DNA from: Gammaproteobacteria bacterium
GTDB lineage: Bacteria; Pseudomonadota; Gammaproteobacteria; S012-40
Assembly: GCA_029864945.1 (NCBI GenBank)
Contig: JAOTSL010000133.1
Span: 1-8,506, forward strand
Reading direction: 5' to 3'
DNA: 8,506 bases
Shown here in pieces: positions 1 through 7,047 of this stretch (positions are counted from its first letter, which is position 1; the number at the start of each line of letters is the position of its first letter). Under the pieces are notes generated by a model that saw only the letters and a list, made by a program, of their open reading frames with translations, ran no database searches and was not told where the DNA came from. Position numbers and translations under genes: made by a program.

Positions 1-26
1 ATTTTTAACTGATTAATTTAGGATAA

Positions 27-245
27 TTGATTGTTCGAGAAATAAATATAGCTGATGAGCTGCGCTCAGAAAATAAGTCGATAATCATATCTCGAATTGC
101 CAACACTCTAAAAATAATAATGTTGGCGAATGTGCTAAATAACCTAGTAAATGGGCGGCCTAGTTCTTCGGTTGATGTTATTTTGCAGGAGGCAGATGAG
201 GATATTTCATTGTTTGATGTTGTAAGTCTAGTGCAGAATATTTAG
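27..245 (+). CDS. Hypothetical small protein, 72 residues (doubtful)
   Basis: This is an open frame of 72 codons that I do not recognise. It opens with TTG directly after an in-frame TAA (24-26), so no longer version exists. AGGA at 20-23 is a possible ribosome site, but it lies only 3 bases before the TTG, which is too close for good initiation. ATT at 30 would be better spaced, and the first ATG (120) would give only 41 residues and has no ribosome site. The protein would be soluble, with a mixed helical first half (residues 18-41 rich in I, L, N) and an acidic tail with EADEDIS near residue 55. No signal peptide, membrane segment or known motif is visible. It is followed 75 bp later by the coiled-coil gene on the same strand. 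It could be a real small gene, a remnant of a larger one, or chance. Confidence 0.35.
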   Translation: MIVREINIADELRSENKSIIISRIANTLKIIMLANVLNNLVNGRPSSSVDVILQEADEDISLFDVVSLVQNI

Positions 246-320
246 TACAGAAAGTCTAACACGGTAGGTATATTGCTTTAAAAACTGCTTTCCTAATAAC
301 AGATAACAGGCGTACATAAA

Positions 321-563
321 ATGAAACTTCTACTTATCATAATCATTGCTGCCGCAGCTTATGCCGCGCTAAACTGGGATATGGTGTCTTCAAAAATTAA
401 TGCCGGCATTGATGAGGCGTCAGAGCTAAAGCAAAAAGGTGATGATGTGCACGACAACGTTCAGCAAAAATTGGACGATGCCAAAAAAAATATGGATGAC
501 GTTAAAGATACAATGGATGATACGAAAGATTCATTTGAGAAATTAATTGATAAAGTCAAATAA
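321..563 (+). CDS. Small membrane-anchored coiled-coil protein, 80 residues
   Basis: The protein starts with a very hydrophobic stretch, residues 3-17 (LLLIIIIAAAAYAAL), preceded by a single lysine. The rest (about 22-80) is a charged, helix-favouring segment. Residues 51-78 fall into four consecutive heptads starting L, M, M, F (LDDAKKN, MDDVKDT, MDDTKDS, FEKLIDK), which indicates a coiled coil or amphipathic helix rich in Asp and Lys. An A-Y-A motif (13-15) could be a signal peptidase I site. However, the hydrophobic core is short for a signal peptide, so an N-terminal inner-membrane anchor with the helix outside or inside the membrane is equally possible. ATG at 321 has AGG at 308-310 as a ribosome site. 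The gene stands alone; the next gene is convergent. The layout resembles YtxH-type or LEA-like stress proteins in style only; no family can be assigned. Confidence 0.75.
   Translation: MKLLLIIIIAAAAYAALNWDMVSSKINAGIDEASELKQKGDDVHDNVQQKLDDAKKNMDDVKDTMDDTKDSFEKLIDKVK
471..533 (+). repeat. Three 21-bp coding repeats (heptads)
   Basis: Three successive 21-base units (471-491, 492-512, 513-533) encode LDDAKKN, MDDVKDT and MDDTKDS. The second and third are also similar as DNA (both begin ATGGATGA), which suggests a recent internal duplication. The first contains an A8 run (483-490), a possible slippage site within the coding sequence. Confidence 0.55.
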
Positions 564-585
564 CTCTCTTTTTACTTAAAGTACC

Positions 586-623
586 TTCGAATATTATGTG
601 CGGAATTAAACGCACATTTCGAA
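586..623. other. Stem-loop in spacer between convergent genes
   Basis: ATGTGCG (596-602) and CGCACAT (611-617) form a perfect 7-bp stem around an 8-base loop. The outer arms TTCGAA (586-591) and TTCGAA (618-623) also pair, with a 4-base bulge (592-595) on the left side. It lies 23 bp after the coiled-coil gene and 136 bp beyond the addA stop. This suits a two-way transcription stop or RNA-stabilising hairpin, but neither side has a T-run, so it is not a classical intrinsic terminator. The rest of the 564-758 spacer shows no convincing gene, RNA or promoter. Confidence 0.35.
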
Positions 624-758
624 TTCATACCTGCTAGTAAATACGTGAATCGATGACTCGACTGTTGCATTAGCTGGCGTAGGTCAGTTCATTGGGGTTA
701 TCACAACTTATTGATCAAAACTATTTTTGATTACTTCGACGATAAATGACTGAATTGT

Positions 759-3700
759 TCATGCATTATCCTCTGCTAATTCAAAGCTTTTCAGGTAATG
801 CGTGAATACTATGAGTTGTTTAACGCTGGAGGTTGGCCAAAGTTTAGCAACTGCGCCAGCATACAATTGCATCTGAGGTTGATAGGATTCCGCTGTTGCC
901 CTTAGTGCATTTTCATCGGTTGATTGATGTGTTTTATAGTCAACAATTGTAATGTTATTACCACTAACTACTAGCCTATCAATAATGCCGTGTTTCAAAC
1001 CTCTACCGGATTTTATTTGAATTGGGACCTCATTGTAGGCGTTGTCGAATTGAGTATGATCAAATAAAGATGAAAACTCAGAGTGCATAATTGTTTTGTT
1101 TGCTTCTTTAAAGAGATTGGTGAAATTTTCGCTATGAACGTCTAGGTTGAATTCGGCGGATAATTGTTCTTTTATTTCAGTATGGTCAGTTGATTCATTT
1201 CCGCTAAGCAACTCAATTGCGCGGTGTATTATTGTGCCGCGTTGCTGAGCTTTGTCATCTTCGATAATTGGTTCTTGTTCTATTTCGTCAATTACCTCAT
1301 TTTCTTCCTGATCACTGACAAACAGTTTAGGGGGAATTGTCAGGTCATCCTGAATGAGTTTCATTTTCTTTATTGCAATAATTGGTTCTAGTTCTGATTC
1401 TTTAATTGCGAGTTCTTGTGTTGGCCAGTGTTTTTGAAGCAGGCCATACCAGCCAAGTTTTTCTGGTGCGCCTTTTCCGCAACCACTAATGTATAAAAAC
1501 TGTCTCGCGCGAGTAAGGGCGACATATAGGAGGTTGGCATCCTCAATAATTGATTTTTGTTTCTGACGAGTTAGCAATTCAGTCACTAGTTGAATTTGGT
1601 TTTCCTTTTTTGGACAGATTAAAAACGTCGATGGCTTATCATCTTCTTCCGGCCAGTCGATCAATGTTGTATAGCTATGGCTTTTTTCTCTTTTACTGTC
1701 GGCTGCATCAGCTAAAAATACAACCGGTGCTTCAAGCCCTTTTGAAGCGTGGATTGTTAGTATTCTTACTGTTCCAGTGCTGCTGGTATCGGTTGTTTCA
1801 TCTGGCGACGCATCATTTTGAATAAGTGAGTGTAATTTTGCGATAAATCGACCCAAAGAAGGATACCGCCCGCTATCAATATCCAATGCTAGCGATAAAA
1901 ATTGTGTGAGATTTGATTTTACGCGATTACGAAAATGTTCGGGGACGGCTTTATGATAACGCTCAAAAATATTTGCTTCAAAAAACATTCTGTCCAGCAT
2001 ATCGTGAATGGGTAACTGGCCTATATTATTTTGCCATCGACTTAAGTATTCTGCTGCTAAACTCAGTTCTGCTGGCCAGTTATCGCTATTACTATTTTCC
2101 AGTAAAATATCAAACCAGCTACTGTTTTTTTCAGCAGTTGTTTTTTCTGCCAAAATAAGTAACGCGTTATTGCTGCACATGAAAATCGGTGAGCGTAATA
2201 CAGTCGCAAGCGATAAGTTATTATAAGGCGTATATAAAACATCTAATAAGGCAATTAAATCTTGTATTTCCTGGCAATCAAACAATGTTCCTTTGTTGTT
2301 ACTGATATAAGGAATGCCTGCTTCACGAAGGGCGGTTTCGTAAGAGCTTAGGTGTTTTCTCGAACGAATAAGTAGCATGATGTCTTTGTATGACACATTT
2401 ACGGCTTTGCCATCACGTTCGATAAAGTGATGTGGCTGCATTAACTCAATAATACTTTGAGCGATTTGTTTCCCCTCACGATAAAATGTATCGTCCTCCT
2501 GGGGTAATGGTGTCGTAATAGAATTCCGAAAATAGATAGGCTCCTCTGTTTTTTCTGTCGGCTCTATTAAGGGGAGTAGATGTACTTCACCAGCCGCATT
2601 TTCCATAAATGTTGAGTGAGTATGAAACCCAGGTAAAGTGTCTTTGAAATCATCTGACATAAAAACGCTATTCAACAAATTCATAATTGGTGACGCTGAA
2701 CGCCTGGACTTGTCCATAGGGAATGATTTTGCTTCAAGGTTTTCATGTAACCAGTCACTGGCTGTTATAAATAACTTGGGATCTGCCCGACGAAAACTGT
2801 AAATTGATTGTTTTTCATCACCCACCAGAAAGACGCTTCTTAGGCGATCGGTATCCGTTACAAATTCTTGCATTATCGGTAACAATAGTCGCCATTGTGT
2901 TGGGTTGGTGTCCTGAAACTCATCAACCAGTAAATGCTCAATGCGCTGATCTAGTTTGTACTGTACCCAGGTAGCATTCTCACTGTGATTAAGTAAATTA
3001 AAGGTGCGCCACTCAAGATCGGTAAAATCCAGTAATCGTTGTTGTAATTTTAATTGTTGAAAATGGTTAAGGAGTGCTTCGCCTGCCACATACCAGGCTG
3101 TATTGAAATAATAGTTATGTTGTTGTCTGGCAATTTCTTTAGCAGTGTTTAATCTTTTGCAAACGGAAAGGCAAAGGCCAAGAAATTCGTCTTCACCTGC
3201 TTCTGTTAATTTTTTTGCACGAGTCTTTACCGTTTTATCAAATCGCATATTACCATCGGTTTTGAATAAAATGCTGGACAGTTTTTGTACCCAGGAAATG
3301 TATTCTTTTTCAGTAAGTGAGTTTTCAAACGCCTCACTCATGGTTACCTGATGAAATAATGAAACATGTTTTAGATTTGTCGCTGTTTCATGTAGTGCTA
3401 GTAATTGTGCAATTTTGTTGATTTCATTTTTACGCGATTCATTAAAAAAGTCTGCGTAGGGCGTAGCATCTAAATCTAAGTCTAACTCATCTAATAATTT
3501 TTCTGAGGCATACTCTGCTGGGTTTTCAAATTCAGACGTGTAAGCCCACCAGTCGCTTCGTTGGTTCACAAAACTGTTTAAGCAGTCTCGGGTGTTAGAT
3601 AAGCCAGCCGCAAGTTCATAAAGTTGTTCCAGAGCCACCGCAATTTCAGATTCAGGCTGCAATGTTGCCTCTTCATAAAGTGCATCCCAGGCGGCGGCGA

Positions 3701-4142
3701 TATAACTGGGTTCGTCATCAAGTAGTTCAAAGCCAGGTGGTACTTCAGATTCAAGGGGGAATTTACGTAAAATTTCCTGGCAAAAAGCATGAAATGTATT
3801 TGTTTTTACCTGGCTATCACTACGCATCATGGTTTCATAAAGCCCGCGTGATTTTTCTACCATTTTTTGGTTGGTTTCAACGCCGATATTACTTAGCTCA
3901 GCAACTAAATCAGATTCGCTAGTGGTTGCTAGCATGTAGAGGCGGTCAAAAAGGCGGGACTGCATTTCAGCGGCGGCTTTTCGAGTAAAGGTGATGGCCA
4001 AAATGGCATCAGGTCTAACGTCCAGTAAAAGTAATCGGATAAGGCGTGTGACCAGTAAATAGGTTTTACCCACACCGGCTGACGCCTTAACAATGGCACT
4101 GTGGTGTGGATTTGCGGCTTGAATGGGGTTTGGCAAAGACAA
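759..4142 (-). CDS. addA: AddA/RecB-type ATP-dependent helicase-nuclease (UvrD superfamily 1)
   Basis: This is a DNA double-strand-break repair enzyme that unwinds and trims broken ends to load RecA. It reads as a full superfamily 1A helicase: Walker A ASAGVGKT (20-27), motif Ia ITFTRKAAAEM (50-60), Walker B/motif II LLVDEFQDT (404-412), motif III VGDEKQSIYSFR (440-451), motif V ILTIHASKGLE (794-804) and motif VI LLYVALTRAR (871-880). A C-terminal PD-(D/E)XK nuclease of the RecB/AddA kind follows: RGTIIHRA (968-975), Glu1038, GIIDRLVV (Asp1055), IVDYKT (Asp1068, Lys1070) and QPQMQLYA (1088-1095). All catalytic residues are present, so it should be active. The length, 1127 residues, suits AddA. 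The start is TTG with AGGA 11 bases upstream; an N-terminus about 15 residues before Walker A is normal. It is divergent from queA with a 29-bp gap. Its usual partner addB is not adjacent on either side. A stand-alone RecB-like enzyme is the alternative reading. Confidence 0.9.
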   Translation of the reverse strand: MSLPNPIQAANPHHSAIVKASAGVGKTYLLVTRLIRLLLLDVRPDAILAITFTRKAAAEMQSRLFDRLYMLATTSESDLVAELSNIGVETNQKMVEKSRGLYETMMRSDSQVKTNTFHAFCQEILRKFPLESEVPPGFELLDDEPSYIAAAWDALYEEATLQPESEIAVALEQLYELAAGLSNTRDCLNSFVNQRSDWWAYTSEFENPAEYASEKLLDELDLDLDATPYADFFNESRKNEINKIAQLLALHETATNLKHVSLFHQVTMSEAFENSLTEKEYISWVQKLSSILFKTDGNMRFDKTVKTRAKKLTEAGEDEFLGLCLSVCKRLNTAKEIARQQHNYYFNTAWYVAGEALLNHFQQLKLQQRLLDFTDLEWRTFNLLNHSENATWVQYKLDQRIEHLLVDEFQDTNPTQWRLLLPIMQEFVTDTDRLRSVFLVGDEKQSIYSFRRADPKLFITASDWLHENLEAKSFPMDKSRRSASPIMNLLNSVFMSDDFKDTLPGFHTHSTFMENAAGEVHLLPLIEPTEKTEEPIYFRNSITTPLPQEDDTFYREGKQIAQSIIELMQPHHFIERDGKAVNVSYKDIMLLIRSRKHLSSYETALREAGIPYISNNKGTLFDCQEIQDLIALLDVLYTPYNNLSLATVLRSPIFMCSNNALLILAEKTTAEKNSSWFDILLENSNSDNWPAELSLAAEYLSRWQNNIGQLPIHDMLDRMFFEANIFERYHKAVPEHFRNRVKSNLTQFLSLALDIDSGRYPSLGRFIAKLHSLIQNDASPDETTDTSSTGTVRILTIHASKGLEAPVVFLADAADSKREKSHSYTTLIDWPEEDDKPSTFLICPKKENQIQLVTELLTRQKQKSIIEDANLLYVALTRARQFLYISGCGKGAPEKLGWYGLLQKHWPTQELAIKESELEPIIAIKKMKLIQDDLTIPPKLFVSDQEENEVIDEIEQEPIIEDDKAQQRGTIIHRAIELLSGNESTDHTEIKEQLSAEFNLDVHSENFTNLFKEANKTIMHSEFSSLFDHTQFDNAYNEVPIQIKSGRGLKHGIIDRLVVSGNNITIVDYKTHQSTDENALRATAESYQPQMQLYAGAVAKLWPTSSVKQLIVFTHYLKSFELAEDNA

Positions 4143-4165
4143 TGTAATTTGTATCCTGATATAAT
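4136..4165 (+). promoter_or_regulatory. queA promoter with perfect extended -10
   Basis: TATAAT at 4160-4165 is a perfect sigma-70 -10 box and is preceded by TG at 4157-4158, giving the extended -10 TGATATAAT. A -35-like AAGACA (4136-4141, four of six consensus) lies 18 bases upstream and overlaps the start codon of addA. Transcription would start six or seven bases after the -10 box, at about 4172, which is the A of the queA ATG. The element also overlaps the presumed ribosome site of addA (AGGA on the minus strand, 4154-4157). Confidence 0.7.
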
Positions 4166-4171
4166 GCTGAC

Positions 4172-5206
4172 ATGCAGAAAAAAGACTTTAGTTTTACTTT
4201 ACCCGATTCCCTGATCGCGCAACAGCCCTGTGATAAACGAACCGATAGTCGTTTACTTCATTTAACGCGTGCAACAGGTCAGTTAGAAGATGCTCAGTTC
4301 ACTGATATCCTCGATTTAATACGCCCCGGAGATTTACTCGTGATGAATAATACTCGCGTGATTCCTGCGCGATTATTCGGAAAAAAAGAGACAGGCGGTG
4401 CAGTCGAGGTATTGATCGAACGCATAATGGGTGAAAACCGGGCCATGGCTTTTGTGCGCGCCAGCAAGTCTCCCAAACTTGACGGGATATTGTCTTTTCC
4501 GGGCGGTGTGACGGCTAAAGTGGTTGGTCGTGATGAAGGCTTATTTGAGCTGGAGTTTTCTGGTGAGAGCAACTTGTTAAGCACGCTTGAGGAATTGGGT
4601 GAAATACCTTTGCCGCCTTATATGCATCGAGATGCAACAGACTACGACAAAAATCGTTATCAAACAGTATTTGCGCAACACCCGGGAGCAGTGGCAGCGC
4701 CAACGGCTGGATTGCATTTTGATGAAGAAATTTTAGGGAAGATAAAAGACAAGGGCGTAGATTTTTCCTATGTGACCTTGCACGTAGGTGCAGGTACGTT
4801 TCAGCCCATACGCGTCGACAATATAATTGAGCATAAAATGCACAGAGAACGAATTGATGTATCGCCTGAAACTTGTGCAAAAATCAATCAAACACGAAAA
4901 AATGGTGGTCGAATTGTTGCTGTAGGAACAACCGTTGTGCGTAGTCTTGAGTCTGCTGCCCGTGCAGGGCTTTCAGAAAGCGGAGAATTGCGGCCGTTTA
5001 ATGGAGACACGGATATTTTTATTTATCCCGGATACAAATTTAATATAGTAAATGCACTGATCACCAATTTTCATTTGCCTGAATCTACATTATTAATGCT
5101 CGTAAGCGCTTTTGCATCAAGTGAGCAGATAAAAGATGCTTACCAGCACGCAATTGAATCCAAATACAGGTTTTATAGCTATGGTGATGCTATGTTTATC
5201 GAGTGA
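4172..5206 (+). CDS. queA: S-adenosylmethionine:tRNA ribosyltransferase-isomerase (queuosine synthesis)
   Basis: QueA transfers and isomerises the ribosyl part of S-adenosylmethionine onto 7-aminomethyl-7-deazaguanine at position 34 of tRNAs for Asp, Asn, His and Tyr, giving epoxyqueuosine. It acts in the cytoplasm. Family signatures run the whole length: DFSFTLP (5-11), [18 protein letters not shown] (53-70), [14 protein letters not shown] (172-185), [12 protein letters not shown] (203-214), [12 protein letters not shown] (251-262), IFIYPGY (282-288), [18 protein letters not shown] (298-315) and [12 protein letters not shown] (332-343). The N-terminus aligns with the enterobacterial enzyme from residue 1, and an in-frame TGA (4157-4159) with no start codon between excludes a longer form, so ATG 4172 is secure. 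It has 344 residues and lacks only the short C-terminal tail seen in E. coli. No ribosome site precedes it. The common neighbour tgt is absent; a lipoprotein gene follows 93 bp later. Confidence 0.97.
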   Translation: MQKKDFSFTLPDSLIAQQPCDKRTDSRLLHLTRATGQLEDAQFTDILDLIRPGDLLVMNNTRVIPARLFGKKETGGAVEVLIERIMGENRAMAFVRASKSPKLDGILSFPGGVTAKVVGRDEGLFELEFSGESNLLSTLEELGEIPLPPYMHRDATDYDKNRYQTVFAQHPGAVAAPTAGLHFDEEILGKIKDKGVDFSYVTLHVGAGTFQPIRVDNIIEHKMHRERIDVSPETCAKINQTRKNGGRIVAVGTTVVRSLESAARAGLSESGELRPFNGDTDIFIYPGYKFNIVNALITNFHLPESTLLMLVSAFASSEQIKDAYQHAIESKYRFYSYGDAMFIE

Positions 5207-5209
5207 TTT

Positions 5210-5240
5210 TTGGTCAAAAGTGAATGTGTTTCAATATTAT
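5210..5240 (+). promoter_or_regulatory. Weak candidate promoter for the lipoprotein gene
   Basis: TATTAT (5235-5240) matches five of six bases of a -10 box. TTGGTC (5210-5215) matches only the TTG of a -35 box, and the 19-base spacer is long. It sits just after the queA stop and about 60 bp before the next start. The lipoprotein gene could equally be transcribed from queA, since no terminator is visible between them. Confidence 0.25.
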
Positions 5241-5299
5241 TTGTCACCTGCCATGATTCTCGATAAAGTGAGTCTTCATCAACTTCCAATGATAAGAAA

Positions 5300-6982
5300 A
5301 TGCTCAAAAATAAAACAACTTATGGACTTAAGTTTCTATTAGCCTGCACTATGCTTAGTGCTATTCTCAGCGCTTTGTTATTCGGCTGCACATCTAAGAC
5401 TGATGATGAAGAAAATATTTGGGCTTCAACAGGTGATATTTATTCCGCAGGGAGTATTACTGATAGCAAAGCAGCGATAAGTAGTAATGGTGATATTGTT
5501 GTTGTCTGGCAAGAGCAGCAAACACAAGTCGTTGATGATGATAAAACATCTCTTGGTATTGCAGCATCCACGGATGATCATACCAGTGGTGCTTACGATC
5601 CCCCCCATTTTCACAAACTCCTTCAAAGTAAAACTATCATCTACGCTAAAAAATACACTGCTTCTTCGAATAGTTGGGGTGTTGATTCTAAATTGAAGGA
5701 GGGCTATCTAGAGCAAACAAAGGCTGGGATACTGGCTGTTTCCGATGCGGCAGATACAAGTAAAACCGTGTTTGATCAAAATTTAAACAATATATTCGTT
5801 GGAGACGTAGCAGTATCCATAAATGACATAGGTGATGTTTTTGTTGCTTGGGTTCAATTGGGCGAATTAATAGACCCTACAAAAACACCTCAGAATACGG
5901 GTAATGCGAACGGTGAAAATAATCTATTTGTGTCCCGTTATAATTCAGCAAGCGCCACTTGGAGCGCGCCTGATGTAATTGTAACTGGTGCAGTGGCGGT
6001 ACAAAATAAGGTGGGGTTGATTTTAAATGATAATAATATCGCCGAACTCGTTTGGTTGGGGCGTGATGATCTTAGTGGTGTCGTAAATGTCTACCAAAAT
6101 ACCTATGATGGCTCGGCCTGGTTATCTCCGACGATGATTAGCGATGGTTTATCGACGGTAAGAGATATTAAACTGGTTCAGCGTAACCAAACTAGCGGTA
6201 TTGCATTATGGTCGCAGCACAATAAAACTGCGCTTAGCAGTGCAGAAACACAGTTAAGTCTGTATTCAAATTGGTATAGTTCATCTATTTGGCAAACATC
6301 TTCGTTAGTGAGTAATGGAGAGGGCGAGGTTTTAGACTTTTCAGTTGCGGTAAATGCTTCTGGAAATATATGGACAAGCTGGACGCAAACAAACGGCTCA
6401 AACCTGAATAAGCGAGGCACTATTTGGGCGAGTGAATTTACAAGTACCGATAGTTGGTCTGCCGCAGAAAATATTTATTTCAGTCTTGATTCAAACGACA
6501 CGAGCGTTGCGGTGGATAGTGCTGGCAATGTTGTTGTTGCATGGGTAGAAACGGGTGACGGTGCCGTGGCCCCAAGGTTTCGTAAAAATGCGATCATACG
6601 CGCAAATGCATACTCGGTTACAACTGGTAACTGGTTAGCTTCTAGTTTTATTGTGAGCGATACCGCTGCTTTTGCTACTGCTCAACCAATTGAAAAAACA
6701 ATACCTAATGATCATGTTGCACCAAAAGTTGTATCAACAGCTTTAAATCAGTTTACTATTAGTTGGCAATATTGGAGCGTCTCTCAGGATGCGTCTGGCT
6801 ATAAACTTTTTAGTATTGATTATGATGCAGCTGCGAATGTCAGTTCAACCCTTCAAACTGTATCTAAAAGTTTAAGTCCGGTTGTGAATCAAATGGAAAT
6901 GTTCGCAGTGGATGGTGGTGTGCAAATACTTTGGTCCCAGGAAACTGGCTCAGGTGTTAGTTTGAAAAAATCAGTTAAATAA
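5300..6982 (+). CDS. Uncharacterised lipoprotein with beta-propeller-like repeats
   Basis: The first 30 residues are a lipoprotein signal: basic start (K3, K5, K11), hydrophobic core 12-28 and Cys30 in LLFGC. Thr follows the cysteine, so by the +2 rule it should go to the outer membrane. LLAC at 13-16 is a less likely alternative lipobox. The mature part is a string of degenerate repeats. Eight copies of a G-x-[VI]-x-x-x-W strand end in W70, W184, W252, W304, W361, W415, W489 and W545. Between them, seven segments of Y-x(6-9)-W type follow (W126, W221, W274, W331, W386, W445; the last lacks Trp). Spacing is mostly 52-74 residues. This fits a seven- or eight-bladed propeller of sialidase/BNR-like appearance, but no sialidase catalytic set is evident. 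Function is unknown; ligand binding or scaffolding at the cell surface is inference. The ribosome site is weak (AAGA at 5294-5297). The next gene is convergent. Confidence 0.85.
   Translation: MLKNKTTYGLKFLLACTMLSAILSALLFGCTSKTDDEENIWASTGDIYSAGSITDSKAAISSNGDIVVVWQEQQTQVVDDDKTSLGIAASTDDHTSGAYDPPHFHKLLQSKTIIYAKKYTASSNSWGVDSKLKEGYLEQTKAGILAVSDAADTSKTVFDQNLNNIFVGDVAVSINDIGDVFVAWVQLGELIDPTKTPQNTGNANGENNLFVSRYNSASATWSAPDVIVTGAVAVQNKVGLILNDNNIAELVWLGRDDLSGVVNVYQNTYDGSAWLSPTMISDGLSTVRDIKLVQRNQTSGIALWSQHNKTALSSAETQLSLYSNWYSSSIWQTSSLVSNGEGEVLDFSVAVNASGNIWTSWTQTNGSNLNKRGTIWASEFTSTDSWSAAENIYFSLDSNDTSVAVDSAGNVVVAWVETGDGAVAPRFRKNAIIRANAYSVTTGNWLASSFIVSDTAAFATAQPIEKTIPNDHVAPKVVSTALNQFTISWQYWSVSQDASGYKLFSIDYDAAANVSSTLQTVSKSLSPVVNQMEMFAVDGGVQILWSQETGSGVSLKKSVK
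5474..6940 (+). repeat. Degenerate propeller repeats in the lipoprotein
   Basis: The protein-level repeat unit is a hydrophobic strand with a small loop and a conserved tryptophan (for example AVDSAGNVVVAWVE at residues 404-417 and SINDIGDVFVAWVQ at 173-186). About 30-40 residues later comes a strand with Tyr/Phe and a second tryptophan (for example SRYNSASATWSAP, 212-224). The copies are diverged in DNA, so the array is old. The first interval (70 to 184) is about twice the others and holds an Asp/His/Pro-rich insertion (79-106). Confidence 0.7.
5600..5606 (+). repeat. C7 homopolymer in the lipoprotein coding sequence
   Basis: Seven consecutive C bases encode Pro101-Pro102 and the first base of His103. 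Loss of one C would bring a stop at 5694-5696, and gain of one a stop at 5629-5631, so either slip would truncate the protein to roughly its first quarter. This is a possible, unproven, phase-variation tract. Confidence 0.4.
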
Positions 6983-6993
6983 ATTATTTTCGC

Positions 6994-7027
6994 ATATTAT
7001 GAGGCTCACTTTTAAGCCTCGTAATAT
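6994..7027. terminator. Hairpin between convergent genes, probable two-way terminator
   Basis: ATATTATGAGGCT (6994-7006) pairs with AGCCTCGTAATAT (7015-7027), a 13-bp stem with a single G-T wobble and an 8-base loop. It starts 11 bp after the lipoprotein stop and ends 20 bp beyond the stop of the opposite gene, where a shared terminator is expected. Neither arm is followed by a true T-run; the AT-rich outer half of the stem may serve instead. Confidence 0.6.
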
Positions 7028-7047
7028 TCCCATCTAAGACAGCAATT

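Noticed and set aside
269..274. TATATT as a -10 box for the 80-residue gene
   Set aside because: It matches five of six bases, but no acceptable -35 box lies at 16-18 bp in this AT-rich stretch; chance occurrence is likely.
596..637. 13-codon frame starting at ATG 596
   Set aside because: It is very short, has no ribosome site, and lies across the stem-loop.
712..733. ATCAAAA/TTTTGAT hairpin just beyond the addA stop
   Set aside because: The stem is almost all A-T, short (7 bp plus a wobble) and not followed by a T-run on the minus strand, so it is too weak to call a terminator.
1550..2226. Several plus-strand frames of 72-91 codons inside addA
   Set aside because: They are aromatic- and leucine-rich antisense readings of the helicase gene without ribosome sites.
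4515..4880. 121-codon minus-strand frame inside queA
   Set aside because: It lies wholly within a gene with a conserved protein sequence, and its product has no recognisable features.
5136..5342. 68-codon plus-strand frame bridging the queA end and the lipoprotein start
   Set aside because: It overlaps both well-supported genes in another frame, and its internal ATG at 5289 would give only 17 residues.
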